A stretch of DNA of 64,000 nucleotides from Candidatus Kryptobacter tengchongensis (GTDB lineage Bacteria > Bacteroidota > Ignavibacteria > Kryptoniales > Kryptoniaceae), in assembly GCA_001485605.1 (NCBI GenBank), contig FAON01000007.1:180188-244187 (forward strand), given 5' to 3'. Made by a program: the position numbers and the translations under genes. Below the pieces are notes generated by a model. It did not search any database. It worked only from the letters and a program-made list of their open reading frames with translations, and was not told the DNA's origin. Every line of letters begins with the position of its first letter. Positions within the stretch are counted from its first letter, which is position 1. Below, in pieces: positions 36,090 through 44,639 of the stretch.

Positions 36090-36872
36090 TCACACGATTT
36101 CTTTTAAAAATATGATAGCTCTTGCCTTTTTGTTCAGATCGTAGCCTGTAAAATCATCTCCTTCAAAATCATATGGGTCTCCATAACCAAGCCAGTTCCA
36201 ATCCTGAAGGATTGCAAGTTTATCTTTTCTGTTAAGTGAGTTATAGTTCGGGATGACATTTTTAAGGCGTGGGTAATTTGAGTATTTCGCTGGGTCAACA
36301 ATTGAAAAAACTTTCTTGTGTCTTCTCATCTCACCCCATTTTTCCTCCGAAACCCTATCCGTTTTTTGAACATAAACTTCGCCCATTTTTATCTTGACGA
36401 AGCCACTTTTTATAAACTCACCCTCATCATAAACACTTATCTCAACTCCCGTGGCAATGAGCGATGCCTTGAGAATAAATTCACACAATAAATATGCGTT
36501 GAATTCATTCCCACCGATTCTTGTTATCCCACTTGCAATTGAATTATCAATGTATCCACCCCTTTTCACGAGAATTAAACCTTCTTTTTCAAGTTTTTCA
36601 AGCACTTCAACCTCGTTCATTCCAGATGATAAAAGCATCTCAAACCTCTTTGCAATTATATTTTTAACTGGCTCTTTTTCACCAGCCCAAATCATAAGTT
36701 CAACATTTTCCCAGTTCGGGAAGATCGCAAATCTTTTAAAGTTTATCTTCCCTGCAGTCCAAACAAATTCAGAATTATACCATCTTTGCAACTTCATTAT
36801 CTCGTCCCACTCATCATCCGTCATAAAATTTTTCCCGTTATCCTCTATCCAGTATTTTATCCTCCTTGCCAT
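36090..36872 (-). CDS. conserved-looking protein of unknown function
   Basis: I chose the ATG at 36872 (MARRIKYW) because GGAGAG lies 7 bases upstream; an ATG at 36887 has no such site. The protein is about 260 residues, soluble, without signal peptide, rich in Trp and charged residues. It starts with IKYWIEDNGKNFMTDDEWDE and ends DDFTGYDLNKKARAIIFLK. No known family was recognised. The gene overlaps the end of ribE, so the two are translated from one message. It is followed by the exported DUF4198 protein. Coding is supported by the operon position and ribosome site. Confidence 0.65.
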   Translation of the reverse strand: MARRIKYWIEDNGKNFMTDDEWDEIMKLQRWYNSEFVWTAGKINFKRFAIFPNWENVELMIWAGEKEPVKNIIAKRFEMLLSSGMNEVEVLEKLEKEGLILVKRGGYIDNSIASGITRIGGNEFNAYLLCEFILKASLIATGVEISVYDEGEFIKSGFVKIKMGEVYVQKTDRVSEEKWGEMRRHKKVFSIVDPAKYSNYPRLKNVIPNYNSLNRKDKLAILQDWNWLGYGDPYDFEGDDFTGYDLNKKARAIIFLKEIV

Positions 36873-37471
36873 GGTTGTTCTCTCCATTGTTTTAAAAAAC
36901 TTTCAATGTATTTCCCGAAGAAATCAAATTCAAGATTTACCCTGTCCCCAGACCTTTTAAATTTAAGGTTCGTGTTCTCCCAAGTAAATGGAATAATTGA
37001 AACTTTAAATTTACCATCGTCAACCTCTGCGATAGTTAAACTTATCCCATCAACCGCAATTGATCCTTTCGGGATGATATATTTTCTGAATTCAATTGGA
37101 AACTTTATTTCAAAAATCCAGCTATTTTTAAGTTTTAGTATGTTTTCAATCACCCCAGTTGTATCAACATGCCCAAGGACTATATGCCCTCCAAGCCGAT
37201 CACCGAGTTTAAGAGAAAGTTCAAGATTAACGCGATCTCCAGTTTTCAAATTCCCAAGATTTGTTTTTTTTATCGTTTCTTCAACCGCTTCAACTTTAAA
37301 ATATTCATTTAGTTTTTCAAATACCGTAAGGCAAACCCCATTTACTGCAACGCTATCCCCGATTTTGATATCATTTAATAATTTCTCTGATGATATCGCA
37401 AAAACCCTCGCCTTGCCCTTTTGGACGACTGATTTAACCTTTCCAACCTCTTCAATGATCCCAGTGAACAT
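36857..37471 (-). CDS. ribE: riboflavin synthase, alpha subunit
   Basis: A 204-residue enzyme that dismutates two 6,7-dimethyl-8-ribityllumazine molecules into riboflavin. The two homologous lumazine-binding barrels are visible: MFTGIIEEVGKVKSV with IGDSVAVNGVCLTVFE in the first, and LGHVDTTGVIENI with PKGSIAVDGISLTIAEVDDG in the second. It stands apart from other rib genes here. I looked for an FMN riboswitch in the leader and saw none. First gene of a three-gene minus-strand unit. Confidence 0.95.
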   Translation of the reverse strand: MFTGIIEEVGKVKSVVQKGKARVFAISSEKLLNDIKIGDSVAVNGVCLTVFEKLNEYFKVEAVEETIKKTNLGNLKTGDRVNLELSLKLGDRLGGHIVLGHVDTTGVIENILKLKNSWIFEIKFPIEFRKYIIPKGSIAVDGISLTIAEVDDGKFKVSIIPFTWENTNLKFKRSGDRVNLEFDFFGKYIESFLKQWREQPWQGG

Positions 37472-37584
37472 TTCAACTTCTGAATTAATTTTGACAAATT
37501 CAAAATAAATCTAAATGATGAAATTTCAAAATCAATTGATGGATAATAACCCCAATCCAAATGGATGAACCACACCCAAAATAC

Positions 37585-37613
37585 TTGACAAATGACCAAA
37601 TTTTTATTATATT
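37585..37613 (+). promoter_or_regulatory. strong sigma70-type promoter
   Basis: -35 TTGACA (37585-37590), 17-base spacer, -10 TATATT (37608-37613). The predicted start is about 37620, 32 bases before the lipoprotein ATG. This is as good a promoter as any in the window and suggests high expression of the two genes that follow. Confidence 0.8.
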
Positions 37614-37651
37614 ATCGCTGAATTCAAAAATAAAAAATGGAGTGTTCAATG

Positions 37652-37909
37652 ATGAAAAAAGTTGGCTCAATTTTGTTAATATCTTTATTTGTGATTTTCG
37701 TTGCTGGCTGTACAAAATATGCAAAAGATGAAGAAATTCAACAGCTGAATAACCTAAAAGCCGAGGTTGAGCAACTTGAAAAAGAAATCAAAGCAAAAGA
37801 ACAAGAAAAGGCAGCGTTGCAAAACGAAATCTCCCAGAAAGACCAAAAACTTAAAGAACTTCAATCTGAAAAGGAAAAAGTCCAGCAACGACTTCAGCAA
37901 TTGAAATAA
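37652..37909 (+). CDS. small coiled-coil lipoprotein resembling Braun's lipoprotein
   Basis: An 85-residue protein. The start at 37652 is set by GGAGTG 7 bases upstream; an in-frame ATG at 37637 precedes that site and is unlikely. The signal peptide (KKVGSILLISLFVIF) ends in the lipobox VAGC. The mature chain of about 66 residues is almost wholly one heptad coiled coil (LKAEVEQLEKEIKAKEQEK, LKELQSEKEKVQQRL), and the last residue is Lys. Lipid anchor, all-helical stalk and terminal Lys are the features of Lpp of E. coli, which ties the outer membrane to peptidoglycan. There is no sequence identity I can claim, so this is a structural analogy. Confidence 0.8.
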   Translation: MKKVGSILLISLFVIFVAGCTKYAKDEEIQQLNNLKAEVEQLEKEIKAKEQEKAALQNEISQKDQKLKELQSEKEKVQQRLQQLK

Positions 37910-37946
37910 AGAGTTTTTAACAAAAAAATAAAATGGAGTGGTGACA

Positions 37947-38747
37947 ATGAAAAAAAGCATATTAATAATTTTGCTTATTTCAGTCTTTGTAGCAACTAGC
38001 TTTGCGCAGGAGAAAGTGCGAATGAAGTATGACGATTGGCTGAAAGAAATGGCATTATGGACAGCGAAAAGAGATGAATTGAGGGCTAAACTTGATGCAT
38101 TAAATAAAGAAATTGACGCATTAAAACAACAATCAGCTCAAAAGGACGCTCAAATCAAGCAGACACAAGATGAAATTTATGCTCTTGTTGGAACAACACC
38201 AGAAGGTGTGAACGAGTACAGGCAAAGGGTTGCTGATCTTGAAAGGAAATTAAATGAGCTGTCACGCCTCTCAAATGAACAACTTTATGAAAGAAAAGCT
38301 GAGGTTGAACAACTTTACAATGATTATCAAGCATTGAAATCAGATAAAAGGGTTGCTCTTTCAGAATTTTATGACAAAGTTATGGGATTTGAATCACAAG
38401 TGAATAATTTGAACACAACAGTTAAAGCCCTTGTCAAAACAAAAGAAGGACAAGTCCTTGTTGCTGAAGCGATAGTAAAAGAAACAACTTATACAGTTGG
38501 AACCTGGAAAAAAGACCGTGATTGCCTTTGGAACATAGCAAAGAAGCCAACGATTTATGATAATCCATTCCTCTGGCCAAAAATTTATGTGGCAAATAGA
38601 GATAAAATAAAAGATCCTGATTTGATTTACCCCGGCTGGGTTTTGAAAATTCCTCCAAAAGCAGAGCTTACAAAAGAAGAAAAACGAGCTGCAAACGCTT
38701 ACTATCGCAAGAAAGCAGAGAAACAGCAAGCAGGTGGTGGAATGTGA
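37947..38747 (+). CDS. exported coiled-coil protein with C-terminal LysM-like domain
   Basis: A 266-residue protein. The start at 37947 is supported by GGAG 8 bases upstream; a GTG at 37938 lies inside that site. Signal peptide to about ATSFAQ. Two coiled-coil stretches follow (RDELRAKLDALNKEIDALK and RVADLERKLNELSRL). The C-terminus has a LysM-like module (TYTVGTWKKDRDCLWNIAKK through DPDLIYPGWVLKIP), a peptidoglycan-binding fold. It shares its promoter, ribosome-site context (ATGGAGTG) and coiled-coil design with the lipoprotein just before it. A role in joining envelope layers is likely. Confidence 0.83.
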   Translation: MKKSILIILLISVFVATSFAQEKVRMKYDDWLKEMALWTAKRDELRAKLDALNKEIDALKQQSAQKDAQIKQTQDEIYALVGTTPEGVNEYRQRVADLERKLNELSRLSNEQLYERKAEVEQLYNDYQALKSDKRVALSEFYDKVMGFESQVNNLNTTVKALVKTKEGQVLVAEAIVKETTYTVGTWKKDRDCLWNIAKKPTIYDNPFLWPKIYVANRDKIKDPDLIYPGWVLKIPPKAELTKEEKRAANAYYRKKAEKQQAGGGM

Positions 38748-38775
38748 AGATTTCTCCTTTAGATTTTCAAATGCT

Positions 38776-38825
38776 AAAACCCCTGAGCTGTCCAATGTGA
38801 GACAGCATCAGGGGTTTTTCTTTTT
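38776..38825 (+). terminator. strong rho-independent terminator
   Basis: A 17-bp stem with one bulged A: AAAACCCCTGA 38776-38786 plus GCTGTC 38787-38792 pair with GACAGC 38801-38806 and TCAGGGGTTTT 38808-38818. It is followed by TTCTTTTT. It isolates the LysM gene from phoH. Confidence 0.93.
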
Positions 38826-38904
38826 GGAACTATTTTAAAATTTTTCAATTTGTTGTTTTTAGAGAAACAAAAACAAATTCGGAGGCGCAGAAAATATAAA
38901 AATT

Positions 38905-39918
38905 ATGGTTGAAAGAAAAATTAAGTTGTCTGGAGTTAATACACTCGCCCTTTTGGGTTATAATGATATCTATCTTCATTTAATTGAGAAAAAATTTGAC
39001 GCCGGGATAACTGTCCGGGGGGATAACTTGATCCTAAAGGGAGAAAAAGATGAGGTAGAAAAAATTGAGCGTGTTTTTAAAGAGCTTATTTTCATACTCA
39101 ATAAAAATGGTCATCTTACGGAAAACGATGTCAATATTGTAATTGACCTCGTAAAGCTTGATAGCGAAGACCTATCAACAACTCACAAAAAGAAAAAACA
39201 TGTTGAAGATGAATTTGATTCAACAATTCTTTTCACAAAAAATGGACCTATAAAAGCCAAGACCCCTGGACAACTTGAATATTATCGTCAGGTGAAAAAG
39301 AATGACATTGTTTTCGTCATAGGTCCTGCTGGTACTGGTAAAACATATCTTGCGGTTGCAATGGCGGTTGCAAGTTTAAAAAATCACGAGGTAAACAAAA
39401 TTATACTCTGCAGACCCGCGGTTGAGGCTGGAGAAAACCTTGGATTTTTGCCCGGCGATTTGAGGGAAAAGATTGATCCCTATCTTAGACCCCTATATGA
39501 TGCACTTGATGACATGCTCCCAGCTGATAAACTGAAGTCATACTTTGACAAAAGAATCATTGAAATAATTCCGCTTGCTTATATGAGAGGCAGAACTTTG
39601 AGTAATGCCTTTGTGATACTTGATGAAGCTCAAAACGCCACAAGCTTGCAGATGAAAATGTTTTTGACACGTCTTGGAGTTAACTCAAAAGCGATAATAA
39701 CTGGCGACATAACCCAAATAGATCTACCCTCAAGAACTACATCTGGACTTGTTGAAATTCAGGAAATTTTAAAGGGAATTGAAGGAATCGCCTTCGTATA
39801 TCTTGATAAAAATGATGTTGTAAGACATCGGCTTGTTAAAGATATCATTGAAGCTTATGATAGATACAATGCAATGAACGGAAAATCAAACGAAAAAAAG
39901 GATCAAAGTAATGAATAA
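38905..39918 (+). CDS. PhoH-family ATPase
   Basis: A 337-residue protein with an N-terminal KH-like region (LHLIEKKFDAGITVRGD) and a PhoH ATPase domain: Walker A GPAGTGKTYLAVAMA near residue 135, RPAVEAGENLGFLPGDL, DEAQNATSLQMKMFLTRLG as Walker B, and TGDITQIDLPSRTTSGL. PhoH-like proteins act as RNA helicases or nucleotide-linked RNA factors, often next to ybeY and RNA-decay genes. The nearest GGAGG (38881-38885) is 19 bases from the ATG, an unusually long spacing, so the start or its recognition is open. It overlaps mazG by 8 bases. Confidence 0.9.
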   Translation: MVERKIKLSGVNTLALLGYNDIYLHLIEKKFDAGITVRGDNLILKGEKDEVEKIERVFKELIFILNKNGHLTENDVNIVIDLVKLDSEDLSTTHKKKKHVEDEFDSTILFTKNGPIKAKTPGQLEYYRQVKKNDIVFVIGPAGTGKTYLAVAMAVASLKNHEVNKIILCRPAVEAGENLGFLPGDLREKIDPYLRPLYDALDDMLPADKLKSYFDKRIIEIIPLAYMRGRTLSNAFVILDEAQNATSLQMKMFLTRLGVNSKAIITGDITQIDLPSRTTSGLVEIQEILKGIEGIAFVYLDKNDVVRHRLVKDIIEAYDRYNAMNGKSNEKKDQSNE

Positions 39919-40681
39919 AACTAATGAATTATTTCTGGAATTCGTTGAAATTGTTCGCAAGTTAAGAAAGGAATGCCCTTGGGATAGGGAACAAACACAT
40001 AAATCAATAAGACATAACTTAATTGAAGAAGCATATGAAACGGTTGAAGCTATAGATAAAGATGACTTTGAGGAATTAAAAAAAGAGCTTGGGGATTTAT
40101 TGCTTCATGTCGTGATGCATTCGGTGATGGCTGAAGAAGAAAATAAATTTACAATTGATGAGGTTATAAGCGGAATTAAAGATAAATTGATCTACAGACA
40201 CCCCCATGTTTTCGGTAATGTTAAAGTCAATGGCTCTAAAGAAGTAAAACATAACTGGGAAAAACTTAAACGATCAGAAAGCAACCGTGATTCAGTGATT
40301 TCAGGAATTCCAAAATCCTTACCAGCATTGATAAAAGCATATAGAGTCCAAGAAAAAGCAGGAAGTGTTGGATTTGATTGGACAAATATTGACGATGTAT
40401 GGAAAAAAGTTGAAGAAGAAATTTCTGAGCTAAAAAAGACACTTGAAATTGGCGAACAAAGTAAAATAGAAGAAGAATTGGGGGATTTGTTGTTTGCAAT
40501 CGTAAATTATTCAAGATTTTTAAGAATTAATCCGGAAAGCGCCTTAAATAAAGCCGTTGAAAAATTCACACACAGATTTCAACTGATTGAGAAGGAACTT
40601 AAAGCTCAAGGCAAAGACATTTACTCATCAACACTTGAAGAAATGGATGCAATCTGGGAAAAGATAAAAAAAGAAAAATAA
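39911..40681 (+). CDS. mazG: nucleoside triphosphate pyrophosphohydrolase MazG
   Basis: A 256-residue house-cleaning enzyme that hydrolyses (d)NTPs to monophosphates. Both MazG domains are present: LRKECPWDREQTHKSIRHNL with EEAYETVEAIDKDDFEELKKELGDLL (metal-binding Glu/Asp) in the first, and VGFDWTNIDDVWKKVEEEI with IEEELGDLLFAIVNYSRFL in the second. The length fits the two-domain E. coli-type enzyme. A terminator follows immediately. Confidence 0.95.
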   Translation: MNKTNELFLEFVEIVRKLRKECPWDREQTHKSIRHNLIEEAYETVEAIDKDDFEELKKELGDLLLHVVMHSVMAEEENKFTIDEVISGIKDKLIYRHPHVFGNVKVNGSKEVKHNWEKLKRSESNRDSVISGIPKSLPALIKAYRVQEKAGSVGFDWTNIDDVWKKVEEEISELKKTLEIGEQSKIEEELGDLLFAIVNYSRFLRINPESALNKAVEKFTHRFQLIEKELKAQGKDIYSSTLEEMDAIWEKIKKEK

Positions 40682-40684
40682 AAA

Positions 40685-40705
40685 GGGACACCCTGAAGGT
40701 GTCCC
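40685..40705. terminator. bidirectional terminator between mazG and hutU
   Basis: An 8-bp perfect stem, GGGACACC 40685-40692 with GGTGTCCC 40698-40705, loop CTGAA. On the minus strand it is followed by TTTTTATTTTTC, a clear U-tract for hutU. Confidence 0.9.
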
Positions 40706-40711
40706 ATGATA

Positions 40712-42385
40712 TTATTTCAACATTGGCATTTTTATACCATGCTTTTTAGCTACTTCAATCGCTTTTTCATATCCAGCGTCGGCATGCCGAACGATACCAA
40801 GACCTGGATCTGTTGTCAAAACTCTTTCAAGTCGTATTTCCATCTCCTTAGTTCCATCTGCAACTACGACCATGCCAGCGTGAATTGAAAGCCCGATTCC
40901 AACCCCACCACCGTGATGAACAGCCACCCAACTTGCACCTGCAACTGCATTTAAAAGAGCATTTAAAATCGGCCAGTCAGCAATTGCATCGCTTCCATCT
41001 TTCATTTTTTCCGTCTCACGGTTTGGAGAAGCAACAGAACCAGTATCAAGATGATCACGACCTATCACGATTGGTGCCTTAACTTCGCCAGTTCTAACCA
41101 TTTCATTAAAAATTTTACCCATCTTTGCTCTCTCACCATATCCGAGCCAACAAATTCTTGCAGGAAGTCCCTGAAACTTGACATGTGCTCTCGCCTTTTG
41201 AATCCACCTCACAAGCGATTTATTCTCAGGAAATGTTCTCATCACAGCTTCATCCGTTGCGTAAATATCCTCTGGGTCACCGCTTAAAGCAACCCATCTA
41301 AACGGACCTCTACCTTCGCAAAAAAGCGGACGAATGAACTCATGGACAAAGCCAGGAATTTCAAAAGCATCTTTTACACCATTTGCGTAAGCTTCACCAC
41401 GAATGTTATTCCCGTAATCAAATACCACCGCTCCTTTTCTTTTGAATTCAAGCATCGCCTTCACATGCTCAACAATGGAACGCTTAGCCATCTGAATGTA
41501 TTTTTGCGGATCCTTCTTCCTTAATTCAAGCGCTTCTTCATAGGGAATTCCATTTGGCACATAACCATTCAAAGTATCATGAGCTGAGGTTTGATCAGTT
41601 ACAATGTCGGGTATTATCCCCCTTCTTAAAATTTCAGGTAAAACATCAGCAGCATTACCAACAAGTCCAACTGAGACTGCTTCTTTTTTCTCTTTTGCTT
41701 TAAGTACAATTTCAAGGGCTTCGTCAAGGTTATCCGTCATCATGTCAAGGTATCCTGTTTGAAGTCGTCTTTCAATTCTTTTTCTATCAACCTCAACCCC
41801 GAGGAAAGCTGCTCCATTCATTGTAGCTGCAAGAGGTTGCGCTCCACCCATGCCACCAAGTCCAGAGGTAAGCAAAAATCTTCCTGCAAGTGTTCCACTA
41901 AAATATTTATCCGCGCACGCAGCAAATGTCTCGTATGTCCCCTGCAAAATGCCTTGCGTCCCAATATAAATCCAACTTCCCGCGGTCATCTGCCCATACA
42001 TTGTAAGCCCAAGTGCTTCAAGCCGTCTAAATTCATCCCAGGTAGCCCAAGCAGGCACAAGCATCGCATTTGAAATTAATACACGCGGAGCAAATTCATG
42101 TGTTTTAAAAATCCCCACCGGCTTACCTGATTGAATTAAAAGAGTTTCATCATTTTCCAGCTCTTTTAAACTTTCAACTATAGCGTAAAAACATTCCCAA
42201 TTTCTTGCAGCTTTGCCAGTCCCACCATAAACAATAAGTTCTTCCGGTTTTTCTGCTACCTCAGGGTCAAGATTATTCATCAACATTCTCAAAGCTGCTT
42301 CCTGCGCCCATCCCTTGCATGTTAAGACATTTCCACGTGGTGCCCTTACTTCCCTTACCCCAACTTGATTTAATACTTCCGCCAT
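40712..42385 (-). CDS. hutU: urocanate hydratase
   Basis: A 557-residue NAD+-dependent enzyme converting urocanate to imidazolone propionate in histidine breakdown. Visible: [43 protein letters not shown] in the nucleotide-binding part, [32 protein letters not shown] with the conserved Gly-Tyr-Gly, and [22 protein letters not shown] near the C-terminus. AGGAGGTGA precedes the start, one of the strongest ribosome sites here. The partner genes hutH, hutI and hutG are not in the window; it is paired instead with proline dehydrogenase. Confidence 0.96.
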   Translation of the reverse strand: MAEVLNQVGVREVRAPRGNVLTCKGWAQEAALRMLMNNLDPEVAEKPEELIVYGGTGKAARNWECFYAIVESLKELENDETLLIQSGKPVGIFKTHEFAPRVLISNAMLVPAWATWDEFRRLEALGLTMYGQMTAGSWIYIGTQGILQGTYETFAACADKYFSGTLAGRFLLTSGLGGMGGAQPLAATMNGAAFLGVEVDRKRIERRLQTGYLDMMTDNLDEALEIVLKAKEKKEAVSVGLVGNAADVLPEILRRGIIPDIVTDQTSAHDTLNGYVPNGIPYEEALELRKKDPQKYIQMAKRSIVEHVKAMLEFKRKGAVVFDYGNNIRGEAYANGVKDAFEIPGFVHEFIRPLFCEGRGPFRWVALSGDPEDIYATDEAVMRTFPENKSLVRWIQKARAHVKFQGLPARICWLGYGERAKMGKIFNEMVRTGEVKAPIVIGRDHLDTGSVASPNRETEKMKDGSDAIADWPILNALLNAVAGASWVAVHHGGGVGIGLSIHAGMVVVADGTKEMEIRLERVLTTDPGLGIVRHADAGYEKAIEVAKKHGIKMPMLK

Positions 42386-42404
42386 ACTTTTTCACCTCCT
42401 GTTT

Positions 42405-43310
42405 TTAAAACGAGTTTCTTGTAAATATAGATTTGAAAACATAACCAGCAATTTGTGGATTCTCCCTAAACCTTCGCATTGAATAAGCATACCAATGCTC
42501 CCCAAACGGAACATATATCCTCAGTTTGTGACCATCTGAAACGATCCTATTCCCAAGCTCGGGACGAACCCCAAGCAACATTTGAAACTCAAATTTATCA
42601 TCTGTTAAGTTATACTCCGCTATCAAACGGTAAGCTTCATTTATCAACTCTTCATCGTGGGTGGCAATGCATGTATAAGCATCGCTCTGAAGAAGAATGT
42701 TCAAAAGATGTTTAAAATTGTGATTTATCAATTCCTTCCTTTTAAAGGCGATCGTTTCAGGCTCAATGTAAATTCCCTTACACAATCTAATCCTCGGTTT
42801 CAAAGGCAAAAGCGATTTTATATCGCTTTCACTTCTTTTCAAATACGCCTGAATCGCCACACCAACATTATCATACTTTGACCTTAACTCCTTATAGATT
42901 TTAAGTGTTGCCTCCGTCGTTGAGGAATCCTCCATATCAATTTCTACAATGTTATTAAGCTGTTTCGCGAGTTTGACGAGTTCTTCAACATTGGAGTAAC
43001 AAAAATCATAATCAAGCTTTAAACCAAGCTGAGTAAGTTTAATTGAGAGATCAGAATTTAGATTGTTTTCCTTAATTGTGTTAAGAACAAGTTTGTAAGT
43101 ATTTAATGCTTCAATTGCCTCGCTTTCGCTGGTGATGTTTTCGCCAAGGACATCAATGGTGGCTAACTTTTTCTGTTCATTCAATTTCTTGACAACAGAG
43201 ATCGCATCTTCAAGCTTTTCCCCCGCAATATAACGACTTGCGAAATGCCTAATTACCTTCTTAGGAACAAATGGCAAGGTGCGAACAATAAGTTCATTTA
43301 AGGGGTTCAT
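42405..43310 (-). CDS. proline dehydrogenase
   Basis: A 301-residue single-function FAD enzyme oxidising proline to pyrroline-5-carboxylate at the inner membrane. Motifs of the short (Thermus-type) family: ATIDVLGENITSESEAIEAL, VEIDMEDSSTTEATLKIYKEL, VGVAIQAYLKRSESD, PRIRLCKGIYIEPE, CIATHDEELINEAYRL, EFQMLLGVRPELG and YSMRRFRENP with the substrate-binding Arg pair. P5C dehydrogenase is not in the window. It lies 19 bases before hutU, so the two catabolic genes form one unit; both pathways end in glutamate. Confidence 0.9.
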   Translation of the reverse strand: MNPLNELIVRTLPFVPKKVIRHFASRYIAGEKLEDAISVVKKLNEQKKLATIDVLGENITSESEAIEALNTYKLVLNTIKENNLNSDLSIKLTQLGLKLDYDFCYSNVEELVKLAKQLNNIVEIDMEDSSTTEATLKIYKELRSKYDNVGVAIQAYLKRSESDIKSLLPLKPRIRLCKGIYIEPETIAFKRKELINHNFKHLLNILLQSDAYTCIATHDEELINEAYRLIAEYNLTDDKFEFQMLLGVRPELGNRIVSDGHKLRIYVPFGEHWYAYSMRRFRENPQIAGYVFKSIFTRNSF

Positions 43311-43412
43311 AGTAAAAACAATCTTTTATTTTTTAGCCAGAAAAATTTAACTTTTAAAACTTAAAAATCAAAGTCCAACTTTAAACATCACTCCCAACAG
43401 AATCTTGAAATT

Positions 43413-44639
43413 TTAATAATTTAACTCTCTTCTGTTTGCATAGAAATTCAAAAGTAAGCCAGCCATCGCCATATTGATCCACATTGCTGAACCACCATAA
43501 CTTAAAAAGGGAAGCCATATCCCAATTACAGGCAAAAGACCCAAAGTCATCCCGATATTGACAATCACATGAAACAGCCATGTAGAAAAAATCCCAATGG
43601 TCACCAAACTTGCAAATTTTTGTTTTATCAGCGTAGCAAGATTCAGCACCCGCCATAAAAGAACAAGGTAAAGTAAAAGAATTATCACAGAACCAATAAA
43701 CCCAAATTCCTCAGCAGGGACACAGAAAATAAAGTCAGTCCATTGCGCTGGGACAAATCTCAACTGCGTCTGCGTGCCCTTCATAAAACCTTTACCAGTT
43801 AACCCACCAGAACCTATTGCAATCTTTGATTGAATTACATTATAACCAGCGCCAAGAGGATCTTTAGATGGATTTAGAAATGTTGATATCCTCTTCTGTT
43901 GATGCGGTTTCAAAACCTTATGATAAATATGCTCACTTGTCAACCCAATAACAAGGTTCATCGCAACAACTATAAATGTCAAGATAAATGGTTTTTTCAT
44001 CAAGAGAAATAAAACAATAATTAAAATTGAAGCAGCGATAAAAACTTTAAAGCTGAAAAAGGATGCAACTATCAAAACAACGGGAGCTAGCAAAAGCAAA
44101 AGCCAAAAAACGGGAACCCCAGCCCAGAACATTATTCCCAAAAAGATTGCACCAAACACAATTGCCGTCCCAAAATCAGGCTGTAAAACAGTTAAAAAGA
44201 ACGGAACAAGCGTCAAAACACCAGCAACTATGAATGTGATCGGATTATCCGCCCTAATGTTTCTCTTTGAGAGAAAATACGAAAGAATCAAAATTGTCGT
44301 AAATTTTGCAAACTCTGATGGCTGAAACTGAAATTTCCCTACTTGAATCCACGAAGCAGAACCCGATACCCTCTTACCAATGAAAATAACAAGCATAAGA
44401 AAAGCAAGGGAAAGAATGTAAAGTAAAACCGTTAACCCTGATAATCTCTGCACAGGTAAAAAATAGAAAAATATAGCGATGAAGATACCGCTTGTAACCC
44501 ATAACACATGCCTTATGAAAATAGAATATTGCCCTGGAAGTTTTGTAGCGCTGTAAATTGATAGAATACTTACGATTAACAACCCGAACAAGGGAATCAA
44601 AATCTTAAAATCAATTTTATCCCCGATTCCTCTTACCAT
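43413..44639 (-). CDS. rodA: rod-shape-determining protein RodA
   Basis: A 408-residue SEDS glycosyltransferase that polymerises lipid II during cell elongation. About ten membrane helices are visible, with [80 protein letters not shown] and [15 protein letters not shown], all SEDS signatures. It begins inside the end of mrdA (ATGGTAA), so the polymerase and its transpeptidase partner are translationally coupled. Last gene of the elongasome operon. Confidence 0.95.
   Translation of the reverse strand: MVRGIGDKIDFKILIPLFGLLIVSILSIYSATKLPGQYSIFIRHVLWVTSGIFIAIFFYFLPVQRLSGLTVLLYILSLAFLMLVIFIGKRVSGSASWIQVGKFQFQPSEFAKFTTILILSYFLSKRNIRADNPITFIVAGVLTLVPFFLTVLQPDFGTAIVFGAIFLGIMFWAGVPVFWLLLLLAPVVLIVASFFSFKVFIAASILIIVLFLLMKKPFILTFIVVAMNLVIGLTSEHIYHKVLKPHQQKRISTFLNPSKDPLGAGYNVIQSKIAIGSGGLTGKGFMKGTQTQLRFVPAQWTDFIFCVPAEEFGFIGSVIILLLYLVLLWRVLNLATLIKQKFASLVTIGIFSTWLFHVIVNIGMTLGLLPVIGIWLPFLSYGGSAMWINMAMAGLLLNFYANRRELNY

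Noticed and set aside
37472..37584. Possible FMN riboswitch before ribE
   Set aside because: None of the conserved FMN-element blocks are present, and the leader is short and AT-rich.
43381..43656. Cys/Trp-rich 91-codon open frame on the minus strand
   Set aside because: It lies inside rodA in another frame. The rodA frame carries clear SEDS motifs over the same bases.
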